A DNA stretch of 64,000 nt from Flavobacterium aciduliphilum (GTDB taxonomy: Bacteria > Bacteroidota > Bacteroidia > Flavobacteriales > Flavobacteriaceae), in assembly GCF_003268855.1 (NCBI RefSeq), contig NZ_QLSZ01000005.1, forward strand, positions 124,001-188,000, read 5' to 3'. Shown here piece by piece: positions 52,777 to 60,968 of the stretch (its first letter is position 1; every line of letters starts with the position of its first letter). The position numbers and the translations under genes were made by a program. Under the pieces are notes generated by a model. That model saw only the letters and a list, made by a program, of their open reading frames with translations. It had not been told where the DNA came from and ran no database searches.

Positions 52777-53265
52777 ATGAGACAAATTCTTTTCCTATTC
52801 ACATTCTTTCTATTTTGGAGTTGTGATACTAAAAAGTATCCGTTAGATATGCCAAATGACTTTGCAATTAAAATAGATTTTGGCCATCAAAAATATAATT
52901 CAAAAACTGGAATTCTTACAAGGGAATTTATGAGAAGTCCTGATAAGCATATTAGAATAAATCTGACTGTTGAACAGAAAATGGAAATTTATGACTATTA
53001 TAAAAAAGTAGATTTTTTATCTTTCCCTTCAGAATTTGAATGTGACACATTAAAACCTGGTGGAGTTATTCCATGCTATGATTTTGAAATAGAAATAACA
53101 TCAAATAAAATTGTCAAAAGTTCAAGAACAAGTGATTATTGTCAAAATAAAATCGAAAAAGAAAAAGAGAAGAAATTAATTGTATTAGAACATATGATTT
53201 TGAAAATCATCGAAAATGATGAAGGATATAAAAAAATGCCTGATAGTGACTATATAAGTTTATAA
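52777..53265 (+). CDS. short lipoprotein of unknown function (cassette 2)
   Basis: 162 aa. Lipoprotein signal MRQILFLFTFFLFWSCDTK with the lipobox Cys at residue 16. The rest is a small mixed domain with segments FAIKIDFGHQKYNSKTG, HIRINLTVEQKMEIYDYY and a Cys pair (CDTLKPGGVIPC) that may form a disulfide. The 'KMEIYDYYKKVDFLSFP' segment resembles single-domain secreted proteins commonly seen as orphan genes in Flavobacteria. Start ATG is 32 bp after the right core of the preceding attC-like site. No function recognised. Confidence 0.65.
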   Translation: MRQILFLFTFFLFWSCDTKKYPLDMPNDFAIKIDFGHQKYNSKTGILTREFMRSPDKHIRINLTVEQKMEIYDYYKKVDFLSFPSEFECDTLKPGGVIPCYDFEIEITSNKIVKSSRTSDYCQNKIEKEKEKKLIVLEHMILKIIENDEGYKKMPDSDYISL

Positions 53266-53415
53266 AAAACTGGTGCTAACAGCCGTGTCTCGCAATTGCG
53301 AATTTTGTGGTAAGTTCACGTTTACGTTTCGCAAGAATTTTTATCTTTAACAGAAAATAATTCGTTCCGAAGTTCGCAACTGACGCCAAGCGTGGAAACG
53401 TTAGCAGTAATTGTC
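53266..53415 (+). other. attC-like site between cassettes 2 and 3
   Basis: Begins 3 bp after the lipoprotein stop: AACTGGTGCTAACAGCCGTG; ends ACGTTAGCAGTAATT. The outer cores TGCTAAC (53274-53280) and GTTAGCA (53400-53406) are exact reverse complements, and the inner arms CAATTGCGAA (53293-53302) and TTCGCAACTG (53373-53382) pair at 9 of 10 positions. The 70-bp middle is unlike that of the first site, as for integron attC sites. Confidence 0.6.
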
Positions 53416-53426
53416 AATCAAGATTC

Positions 53427-53873
53427 ATGAGAAAAAAACATTTAATATTGACGTTTGTATTTTCTCTCTCTTTTTTCTCTTGTGGAAATGGAGAATTCGA
53501 ACAATTTTATGCCAATTACGAAGACTTTAAAAAGATACCAAATAAGAGACTTACGGGTTGGTTTCCTGAAATTATAACTCGTGATAGCTATGAAATCAAA
53601 AATTCGTCTCATTTGGATATTTGTGCATTCTGTTCAATAAAATACAGAAATAAAAAAAGTATAGATTCTATATTTAGTATTTACAAATCAGTTCCTGTTT
53701 CAAACTTTAAAATAGTTTTAGAAAAATATTCCGAGAAAACTCCAGAGTGGTTTCCGAATATAGATTCCGAAAGAAAATTTTATAATGTAATAAAACTTAA
53801 TAATCACGTTTGGGCCTTAAGAGAGAAAAATAAAAAACAAGTGTTTACAATTTCTTTGCTAATGAATGAATAG
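53427..53873 (+). CDS. short lipoprotein of unknown function (cassette 3)
   Basis: 148 aa. Lipoprotein signal MRKKHLILTFVFSLSFFSCGNG with Cys19. The rest is a small alpha/beta domain containing LTGWFPEIITRDSYEIKNSSHLD split by short loops, and VALREKNKKQVF-like C-terminal strand (read as WALREKNKKQVFTISLL). Unrelated in sequence to the preceding lipoprotein. The ATG is 27 bp after the right core of the attC-like site. Function unknown. Confidence 0.65.
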   Translation: MRKKHLILTFVFSLSFFSCGNGEFEQFYANYEDFKKIPNKRLTGWFPEIITRDSYEIKNSSHLDICAFCSIKYRNKKSIDSIFSIYKSVPVSNFKIVLEKYSEKTPEWFPNIDSERKFYNVIKLNNHVWALREKNKKQVFTISLLMNE

Positions 53874-53895
53874 CAACTACTGCCAACATCGGTTA
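53874..53895 (+). other. left half of a third attC-like site (truncated)
   Basis: CAACTACTGCCAACATCGGTT directly follows the third cassette stop and aligns with AACTGCTGGTAACAGCCGTT and AACTGGTGCTAACAGCCGTG. Its core TGCCAAC is complementary to GTTAGCA at the start of the same cassette at 6 of 7 positions. The right half is not found, so this end of the array seems to be broken by a later rearrangement. Confidence 0.5.
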
Positions 53896-53916
53896 CTATT
53901 TAGTAAACTCTCATTT

Positions 53917-54072
53917 CAGCGTGGACATGAAGGGTTTGTTTCGTTTATTGCTAAAACACAATTAATTGAACATTACAAAAAATCATTAGGAGCTATAAAT
54001 TTTGGAGGGCAGTTAATGATTATTAACAATAAAGCAGCATTAAGTTTAATTGGTAAATATTTTAAAAATTAG
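53917..54072 (+). pseudogene. C-terminal fragment of a GNAT-like protein gene
   Basis: The frame reads GHEGFVSFIAKTQLIEHYKK then SLGAINFGGQLMIINNKAAL and ends at TAG 54070-54072. From memory this matches the C-terminal end of a Bacteroidetes family annotated as N-acetyltransferase-like (G-Y-V-S-F-x-A-K-T-x-L). About 50 residues remain, and the upstream part has been replaced by the broken attC-like site. The small ORF that normally follows such genes is retained 4 bp downstream. Remnant of an older gene pair. Confidence 0.5.
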
Positions 54073-54076
54073 TAAA

Positions 54077-54244
54077 ATGGGATTAATTAAAGAACCTTTA
54101 AACATAGATTTTGTAGTTGAAAACAGACCACTAACAAAGGAAGAAGAAAAACAAATTAGTGAATATATAATTTCTCAAAAAAAGAAAAGAGAATCAAAAA
54201 ACAACACTAATTCTAGAATTTCAAAAACTAAACAAAAAGTATAA
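54077..54244 (+). CDS. small basic protein, partner ORF of the GNAT-like fragment
   Basis: 55 aa starting MGLIKEPLNIDFVVENRPLT and followed by a Lys-rich tail (EEKQISEYIISQKKKRES). Small proteins of this type (MGxIKEPxxVDFxV) follow GNAT-like genes in Flavobacteria in my recollection, which suggests a two-gene unit, perhaps toxin-antitoxin-like. Here its partner is truncated, so the small gene may be an orphan. Start chosen at 54077, since the longer in-frame version begins inside the preceding fragment. Confidence 0.5.
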   Translation: MGLIKEPLNIDFVVENRPLTKEEEKQISEYIISQKKKRESKNNTNSRISKTKQKV

Positions 54245-54494
54245 ATGTACTTCTGTTAATAGCTAGGATTCGTTGGGCTTGCAAAAAACCATAAATAAAA
54301 CGAATGAGGTAAACCCCAGCTCCTCAAATATCTCCTGAGTTTTCGTAATTTTTTATACAAGATTACCCCTATAGTATGCTTCAATATACGTTGATGGCAA
54401 AGAAATTGTTGAAGTAGAAATAGTTCAAATTCTAATTGTAAATGTTATGAATCTTAAATTCAATTTTAAAATATAGTAGTTGTGGTAAATAACT
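54245..54494. other. non-coding or decayed stretch
   Basis: About 250 bp with no convincing gene. Short peptide-like traces occur (VDGKEIVEVEIVQI in the plus frame near 54395), flanked by stops, and look like a decayed ORF. GTTGGGC at 54272-54278 fits the attC right-core consensus GTTRRRY but no matching left core was found. With the right repeat copy (54495-54612) and the 140-bp leader of the SRPBCC gene, the whole 54245-54752 gap is without a gene. Confidence 0.5.
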
Positions 54495-54612
54495 AGAGAA
54501 AAAATAGTCTAACCTTTCTACACCTTTTTAAAACCAACGCACCATGACTGCGAGGTAACACTAGATTTCAGAGTTACAACTCTACTTTTCAGATTTAGAA
54601 TTCTTTCACTCA
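54495..54612. repeat. right copy of the direct repeat flanking the accessory block
   Basis: AGAGAAAAAATAGTCTAACC, CCAACGCACC, GGTAACACTAGATTTCAGAG and AATTCTTTCACTCA follow each other as in the left copy at 51186-51389, including the bases that form the end of the MFS gene. This copy holds only one 21-bp-type unit. The first 97 columns agree at about 86 positions by hand alignment. Confidence 0.75.
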
Positions 54613-54752
54613 AAATTTTGCATGTAGGTACCGTTTCACAGATAAACAGAACTTGGGCTGGTTTGTCGTAAGAAACCCAAAAGTAAACCTTACAATTTGG
54701 ATTTATTTTTTGACTTTTTTAAATTTGACTATTCGATTTTAATTGAAACACT

Positions 54753-55223
54753 ATGGCATTTTATCAATTTACACAAACACAAAAGATACCTGCAACTATT
54801 GATGCTGTGTGGGACTTTATATCAAATCCAGCAAACTTAAAGGATATTACACCAAGCTATATGGGTTTTAAAGTAACAAGCAATAGCGGAAGCAACAAAA
54901 TGTATGCAGGAATGATTATTACTTACATCGTGAAACCAGTATTTGGCATCCCTATGAAATGGATGACCGAAATAAGCCATGTAAAAGATAAAGAATACTT
55001 TGTAGACGAACAACGCATGGGACCCTACAAACTGTGGCATCATCAACATAAAATAACGGTTATTGATGGTGGCGTTTTAATGACTGATATTGTTACTTAT
55101 ATTCCACCCTTTGGAATTATTGGGGCGTTAGCAAATGCTCTTTTTATTAAAAACCAACTTAAAAAAATCTTTGAATTCAGAACAAAAGCTGTTGAAGAAA
55201 AATTCGGTGTGTTTAAACCCTAA
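54753..55223 (+). CDS. SRPBCC family ligand-binding protein
   Basis: 156 aa START/polyketide-cyclase-like fold: FTQTQKIPATIDAVWDFISNPANLKDITPSYM at the N-terminus, GMIITYIVKPVFGIPMKWMTEISHV, and YKLWHHQHKITVIDGGVLMTDIV in the middle. Such proteins bind small hydrophobic ligands; several are annotated as cell division inhibitor-like or coenzyme Q-binding-like. It lies just outside the right direct repeat and probably belonged next to the MFS gene before the block arrived. Substrate unknown. Confidence 0.85.
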   Translation: MAFYQFTQTQKIPATIDAVWDFISNPANLKDITPSYMGFKVTSNSGSNKMYAGMIITYIVKPVFGIPMKWMTEISHVKDKEYFVDEQRMGPYKLWHHQHKITVIDGGVLMTDIVTYIPPFGIIGALANALFIKNQLKKIFEFRTKAVEEKFGVFKP

Positions 55224-55358
55224 AAATTAACATTTAGCTTTGCGATATGATACATGTTGTAATCTATACGATTGTCAGTTCTGTATTTTACGCTAAAGTT
55301 TTAAGTCAAATTAGGTAGGAACGTAAATGTATTTTATGTTCAATAGACAAGGTAGTCG

Positions 55359-58300
55359 CTACTTTTTTTTATTGTTTTCTATTTCAATATAAGCAGGGAG
55401 CATCTCTTGTTTTTCGGGTTGTGGCGGATCTTTAGGAACTCTATCGATGATTATTTTTTTCTTAAATATTTTGTTGACTAATTCCTTGAACGTATCAAAA
55501 TCTACTTCATAAGAAAGTCCTGCACCTTGGGTGTAGCCAATTCCTTGTCCGATGTAATTGATATCGTTTTCTCTATTAAAAACCCTCAAATTTAATGTCC
55601 CATCTTCGTTAACACGATATTGCAATTCGAAATTTCCCACTACAGCCGTTTCTGAAACCCCCCCAGTAGGAACACCTACTTTTCCATTTATACTAATTCT
55701 ATCGCTAATAACGGTCGATACCGTGGCGACAACTCGACCCGTTTCTGTTGGGTTTACCGTATTTTTATTAGTGGCAGAATACGTTACATCGACATTAATT
55801 TTATCGCCTTCTCCATTAAATAAATCCCTGAAAAGCCCACTCGCTTTTTCATAGAAACTGTTGGTAACTTGTGACTGACTCAATCCTTCTGGACTTAAAA
55901 ATCCTCCTGTAGAAAGCAAATATAACGCTTGCTTTTGTCGAGTATCACTATCGGCTAATTTGGTCTCAATTTCCGAGCGGAGCACCGAACTAACATTAGG
56001 AAAATTGATGTTAAAATCGGGTTCTGGATTTAATATTGTTCCCTTCAATCCGATGACCACTTCTACGGGAATAATTTTGTTAAAGGAAGCATTGTCTACC
56101 AATACAGCTGGATTTGCCATAATATTTTTAGATACTGCTTCTAGATTGAGCGTAGCATTGTAGGGATTTCCAGACCAAGAAATATAGCCAAATTTTTTAA
56201 CATCAAATTTTTTATCAATAAGTCCCCCGTATTTAAAGTTATAGGACCCTTCCCAAACAGTAAAGTCCCCAAACATCTCAAACTTTCCAAGGGTATTGAT
56301 ATTCATGTTTAACGTTCCTTTTCCTTTTCCTCGCATACCATGTCCCGATTCTCGGTTGAGGATGACTTCAATATTGGCATTCGTTTCAATATCAAAATCA
56401 AAATTCATTTGAAGTCCGTTGTAGTTTCGAATAAATTCAACTTCTTTCTTTTTAATTCCTAGTTTTTCTTCTCGAGTTAGAAAGTGTATGTAGTCGTTGT
56501 CGCTTACCGCTTCGGCATCATTTATGGGGATTTTAATATCAGTCCCTTTGGAAGATTTGGCTTTTACATTAATCTCTAACGCATTTGTGGGGCCTTTGAT
56601 TGTAGCATTTCCCTCTATAAAAGCGGTTCCAAAGTAAGCTACATCTTCATGATCTTTGGTGTCTAAAGCTAAAATTCTATCGGAGTCAATGGCTAAATCG
56701 AGTTCCCAATCGCCAAATTGCTTGTGTTTTACAAAACCTTGAATACTTCCCTCGGTATTAAATTTTGTATCGTTTACCTTTGATTTATAAATGATAAACT
56801 TATTCTGTGTTACGTCAACAATGGAGTGCTGAGCAACTTTATAATCTACATTCAAATAGGGAATTGTGACTCCAGCATCGTCTACAAACAAGCGTCCTTT
56901 ATAATCGATATCATTAACATCTCCACTCAAATTGGCATTTCCAGATACATTCCCTCGAATGTTGGATAAAACGGTGCCTCCAAACTTACTTAAAACACCT
57001 AAGTTGAATTTCTGGAAATTTAAATCCAAGTCAATTAATGTTGCATCATTTACTATTTCAAGGTTTCCGTTGGCGGTAAAGGATTTTATATTTTCATTTT
57101 CAATTTGAGAAGAAATTGCAAAATTTGAAAAATCATTATTCCCTTTAATATCCAAATTCATAGTCCCTAACACATTGTCATTCACATAAAAATTATTTAT
57201 GTTGAGGGCTGCTGTAGGCTGATAGACCGCATTATTTTGTTTCAAATAGGCATTCCCATTTAATTTTCCTTCAAAACGGAATTGATTGATTTCTGGGGTA
57301 ATTTTGTTCAAATTTACATCATGAAAGGTAACCTGAATGTCTTTATTTTTGGTTCCGTTTACAGTCCCTTTCAATAAAATAGATTGATTTTCGTGCGAAA
57401 GCATCACATCTTCAAAGGTAAACTGCTTGAAATCTTTATCAAAAACGACTTTGTTTTTTTCGTTTTCTTCTTTATTAATGTACCATAAATAGTCTTTAAA
57501 CATCACTTCAGATTGATTAAAACCAATGATATTGTGATTGTTTTTATCTAAAGTATGATACAGGTTTAAATTATAATAATCGTTGCCCGAAACTCCGCCT
57601 TTAAATTCTGTTCTAAAAGATAAAGTATCTCGTGCCGTAGCGTTAATCAAGGAAAAATCCCTGAATTTATAGTATTTTGTTTTTATACTATCCATTTGTA
57701 CGTAGGTATTGTACAAAGGGTTTTTATTATCTATTTCAAGCGCTACTTTATCAAAATGCACTTGATAAGCATCGATTGTTTTGGCGTTAAAGTTAAGTTT
57801 GAAATTGTTATTGTCTGCATATATGATTCCATCGAGAGTAGCACCATCATCTAGTGTAATTTGCGGATATAGAATTTCTATGATTTCGCTAAACTTAGAA
57901 AAATCAAATTTCATATACTGTCCTTTTTTAAGAAGTATTGGTTTGTAATTAGTATATAAACTACCTAGTGAATTTTCAATCATCCCGGGAATTTGATTGA
58001 AATCGAATTTTCCTTTTATAAATCCTTTCAATTGATTGGGCGATGCCATCGTAATGGTTCGCTCTTGGTTGGCATCAAAAGTTGATTGCACCCGTAAATC
58101 ATCAAAAAAATAAATATCCTTACTGTTTTGATAGGAAGCATTGCTTAGATGTGCTTCCCCTACAGCATTATTTAGGCTTGTTCCTGTTATATTTAAAACC
58201 ACATCACCCTTAAAAACAGCTATTTCATCATTTACAAAATGCAACTTACTTAGATTTGCATAATCGGTTTTAGCGTGAAAACTATAGATGTTTTCCTTTT

Positions 58301-59834
58301 TACTTAAATCGATTACTCCATCAAAGTCTAGAAATAAATTAGGGTCATTGCAATTTACTTTACCCTTAAAAATGGGTTTTTTAAAACTCCCATCGGCAAT
58401 AATATTTTGATAGGAATAGGAATTATAATCCAATCGAGAAATAGTTCCTGAGAACTTTGTATCGAGGTATTTTTCTACAAATCCCTTACCGTCTACATCC
58501 ATATTCATTGATACTTTACCAATTGTTTTTCTATTGATTAAAGTACCCACATCAAAGGCATCAAAAACTACATTTCCTTTATATTCCGCATTGTCAATAT
58601 TGTCAATATGCACCATACTCAAATTGGATATGATGGTGCCCAATGCGGTGTGAAGTGTGAAATCGGTATTGATTTTCTGAGTCGTCACTTCAATATCCCC
58701 AGCAAAAGTAAATTGACCGAGTTTTTTTAATGATGAGGGTAGTTTTTTCCCCAACACATTGGGTAATAATTTAGAAAGGTTCTCATAATTGGAAGTGACT
58801 TTACGAAACGACCCTTTCATAAAAAACGTGCCTTGATTCTTTCTAGCAAATAAATTTCTAAAGTTTACATTCCCTGCAATAATCGATTTTTTATCATCAA
58901 TAAGAAGTAAATGTTTAGCATAAAAATTATTTAATGTTCCGTCTATTTTCCCTTTAAGGGTAAAATATTTGTTTCTGCCTATTTCTTTATAAAAATACCA
59001 AACATCATTAGACGCTATTTTGGCATGGCGTGTGGTTACATCAAAAAGCACTTTGTTATTAAAATCTCTAAAATCTTTTCGATCATATCGTAAAATTACC
59101 TTTCCCGAAAAACTCGACTCAGCGGTTTTTAAATCGAGTTGTTCCAAACGTATGTTCTTTTTTGTGTAGGTAAATTGCGATTTTAAATGAGTTACAAAAA
59201 CCCCACGATGGTCAAGAAAAGACATATCGTTTATATTGAAATAAACATTAGGCCCTTTGATTCTAAAACGATTAATCTCGGCATCAATTTTAGTAAAATC
59301 AACATCTAAAGGCACCTCGCGATTGTAATCTATTTCTCTAAAACGACAAGATTGTAGCAAAATCTTATTGGTAATCATCCTGAATTTTCCTGAAGCCGGT
59401 TTGCCGTCATCAAATGCCGCAACGAATTTGTCTAAATTAGTATCAACATCTCCTTTGTAGGTTTTGACATTCACAAATAAGTCATTGGCTCGAATGGTTC
59501 CAAAAAACAATTTCCCATCAATCAGTTTTTTTGCATCAATAATGTTGGTATTGATTCTTTTAGAAAAAATTAAGGTGTCTTTTTTCTCATCTTTAATCAA
59601 TACTTTTTTGAGTTGTACGCCTCCAAAAATATTGATTTCCACTTCATCAACCTCTATATGAACGCCAAATTGCTTATTTAAATCTGCCGTGACGTAGTGC
59701 GCTATTTTGGTTTGTACAAAAGGAAGCGATAGGATAATACCCAAGAAAACAAGAAGCAAGAACAAAAACAAGAACGTGCGCCACACAATCTTTTTGATCC
59801 TCTTCAAACGGGTATTTTCTTTTTTTTCTTTCAA
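55359..59834 (-). CDS. tamB: translocation/assembly module TamB-like protein
   Basis: 1491 aa. An N-terminal membrane helix (about 17-38) is followed by a long beta-repeat region of AsmA/DUF490 type and the conserved C-terminal TamB domain (about 1130-1450; YNFKYGGLIDKKFDVKKFGYISW, LRSEIETKLADSDTRQKQALYLLSTG, FELQYRVNEDGTLNLRVFNREND). TamB-type proteins bridge inner and outer membranes and are thought to guide phospholipids outward, or outer-membrane proteins with TamA. In Bacteroidetes it replaces the enterobacterial pair member. It is divergent from tsaD, as is common in this phylum. Start chosen at the first ATG (MKEKKENTRLKR). Confidence 0.9.
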   Translation of the reverse strand: MKEKKENTRLKRIKKIVWRTFLFLFLLLVFLGIILSLPFVQTKIAHYVTADLNKQFGVHIEVDEVEINIFGGVQLKKVLIKDEKKDTLIFSKRINTNIIDAKKLIDGKLFFGTIRANDLFVNVKTYKGDVDTNLDKFVAAFDDGKPASGKFRMITNKILLQSCRFREIDYNREVPLDVDFTKIDAEINRFRIKGPNVYFNINDMSFLDHRGVFVTHLKSQFTYTKKNIRLEQLDLKTAESSFSGKVILRYDRKDFRDFNNKVLFDVTTRHAKIASNDVWYFYKEIGRNKYFTLKGKIDGTLNNFYAKHLLLIDDKKSIIAGNVNFRNLFARKNQGTFFMKGSFRKVTSNYENLSKLLPNVLGKKLPSSLKKLGQFTFAGDIEVTTQKINTDFTLHTALGTIISNLSMVHIDNIDNAEYKGNVVFDAFDVGTLINRKTIGKVSMNMDVDGKGFVEKYLDTKFSGTISRLDYNSYSYQNIIADGSFKKPIFKGKVNCNDPNLFLDFDGVIDLSKKENIYSFHAKTDYANLSKLHFVNDEIAVFKGDVVLNITGTSLNNAVGEAHLSNASYQNSKDIYFFDDLRVQSTFDANQERTITMASPNQLKGFIKGKFDFNQIPGMIENSLGSLYTNYKPILLKKGQYMKFDFSKFSEIIEILYPQITLDDGATLDGIIYADNNNFKLNFNAKTIDAYQVHFDKVALEIDNKNPLYNTYVQMDSIKTKYYKFRDFSLINATARDTLSFRTEFKGGVSGNDYYNLNLYHTLDKNNHNIIGFNQSEVMFKDYLWYINKEENEKNKVVFDKDFKQFTFEDVMLSHENQSILLKGTVNGTKNKDIQVTFHDVNLNKITPEINQFRFEGKLNGNAYLKQNNAVYQPTAALNINNFYVNDNVLGTMNLDIKGNNDFSNFAISSQIENENIKSFTANGNLEIVNDATLIDLDLNFQKFNLGVLSKFGGTVLSNIRGNVSGNANLSGDVNDIDYKGRLFVDDAGVTIPYLNVDYKVAQHSIVDVTQNKFIIYKSKVNDTKFNTEGSIQGFVKHKQFGDWELDLAIDSDRILALDTKDHEDVAYFGTAFIEGNATIKGPTNALEINVKAKSSKGTDIKIPINDAEAVSDNDYIHFLTREEKLGIKKKEVEFIRNYNGLQMNFDFDIETNANIEVILNRESGHGMRGKGKGTLNMNINTLGKFEMFGDFTVWEGSYNFKYGGLIDKKFDVKKFGYISWSGNPYNATLNLEAVSKNIMANPAVLVDNASFNKIIPVEVVIGLKGTILNPEPDFNINFPNVSSVLRSEIETKLADSDTRQKQALYLLSTGGFLSPEGLSQSQVTNSFYEKASGLFRDLFNGEGDKINVDVTYSATNKNTVNPTETGRVVATVSTVISDRISINGKVGVPTGGVSETAVVGNFELQYRVNEDGTLNLRVFNRENDINYIGQGIGYTQGAGLSYEVDFDTFKELVNKIFKKKIIIDRVPKDPPQPEKQEMLPAYIEIENNKKK

Positions 59835-59872
59835 TTTTATTCAGGGCTATCGATAAGAACCTTTAAAATAAT

Positions 59873-59880
59873 TACCTTTG
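59873..59880 (+). promoter_or_regulatory. candidate -7 box (TACCTTTG) for tsaD
   Basis: TACCTTTG followed by TAA matches TAnnTTTG and lies 63 bp before the tsaD ATG in the divergent spacer with tamB. No clear -33 TTG was seen. Confidence 0.5.
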
Positions 59881-59943
59881 TAATCGTTGTAAAAATAATC
59901 GTTTTATAGCGGTTTATCAAATATTATTCAAAAAATATGCCTC

Positions 59944-60966
59944 ATGAAACCCCATGATGTTTACATTCTTGCGATTGAAAGTTCTTGCGATGACACCGCA
60001 GCCGCGATATTAAAGAACAACACGGTATTGTCAAATGTGGTGGCAGGTCAAAAGATACACGAAGAATACGGAGGCGTTGTCCCCGAGTTGGCGTCACGTG
60101 CTCATCAGCAAAACATAGTTCCAGTGGTTGATGCAGTACTTAAACAAGCGAAAATAACGCTACAAGAACTCCATGCTGTTGCTTTTACTCAAGGTCCCGG
60201 ATTGATGGGGTCGCTACTAGTGGGCACTTCCTTTGCAAAATCGTTAGCCTTAGCCCTAGGAATTCCTTTGCTTGCTGTGAATCACATGCATGCCCACATT
60301 TTAGCCCATTTTATCAAAGAAGAAGGATTTGACCAGCCTGAATTTCCCTTCTTAGCCTTAACTATTTCTGGTGGACATACCCAAATTGTGAAAGTAACTG
60401 GTTTTTTTGACATGGAAATTATTGGTGAAACCACAGACGATGCTGTTGGCGAAGCCTTCGATAAATCGGCAAAAATTTTAGGTCTACCCTATCCAGGTGG
60501 TCCACTCATTGATAAATTGGCAAAAGAAGGCAATCCTAAAGCCTTTCATTTTACCAAACCTAAAGTAGACGGATTGAATTTTAGTTTTTCAGGGCTCAAA
60601 ACCCAAATTTTATATTTCATCCAGAAACAAACAGCCGTAAATCCCGAATTTATTGAAACTTATAAAGCCGACATTTGTGCCTCCATTCAGCATACTATTA
60701 TTGAAATTCTAATGGAAAAAATCAAATTGGCTGTCCAAGAAACTGGCATTACACAAATTGCTATTGGAGGAGGTGTATCGGCTAATTCAGGCATTCGGGC
60801 GGCATTAAAAGCAACTGAATCAAAATATGGATGGAAAACCTTTATTCCAAAGTTTGAATACACAACCGACAATGCTGCTATGATTGGGATTGTAGGATAT
60901 CAAAAATATAAAGAGCAACAATTTAACGATGCAACCGTCGCATCAAAAGCAAGAATCGCGTTTTAA
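59944..60966 (+). CDS. tsaD: tRNA N6-adenosine threonylcarbamoyltransferase
   Basis: 340 aa. TsaD (Kae1/Gcp family) transfers the threonylcarbamoyl group to A37 of ANN-decoding tRNAs. The N-terminal ILAIESSCDDTAAAIL, the iron-binding HMHAH in LLAVNHMHAHILAHF, LTISGGHTQIVKV, and GLPYPGGPLIDKLAKEG are diagnostic; the C-terminal AIGGGVSANSGIRAAL and DNAAMIG complete the set. It runs with rsmE 2 bp downstream. The TcdA enzyme that further cyclises t6A is encoded at 48480-49202. Confidence 0.98.
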   Translation: MKPHDVYILAIESSCDDTAAAILKNNTVLSNVVAGQKIHEEYGGVVPELASRAHQQNIVPVVDAVLKQAKITLQELHAVAFTQGPGLMGSLLVGTSFAKSLALALGIPLLAVNHMHAHILAHFIKEEGFDQPEFPFLALTISGGHTQIVKVTGFFDMEIIGETTDDAVGEAFDKSAKILGLPYPGGPLIDKLAKEGNPKAFHFTKPKVDGLNFSFSGLKTQILYFIQKQTAVNPEFIETYKADICASIQHTIIEILMEKIKLAVQETGITQIAIGGGVSANSGIRAALKATESKYGWKTFIPKFEYTTDNAAMIGIVGYQKYKEQQFNDATVASKARIAF

Positions 60967-60968
60967 TT

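Noticed and set aside
54272-54278. GTTGGGC as the right core of a fourth attC-like site
   Set aside because: It fits GTTRRRY but no complementary left core or inner arms were found near it; a 7-mer match alone is weak.
51186-54612. Accessory block as an insertion sequence or prophage
   Set aside because: No transposase, integrase or phage gene and no terminal inverted repeats; only diverged direct repeats and attC-like sites were seen.
55349-55372. Hairpin GTAG-TCG-CTAC followed by T run as terminator of the SRPBCC gene
   Set aside because: The stem is only four base pairs and overlaps the tamB stop codon; not convincing.
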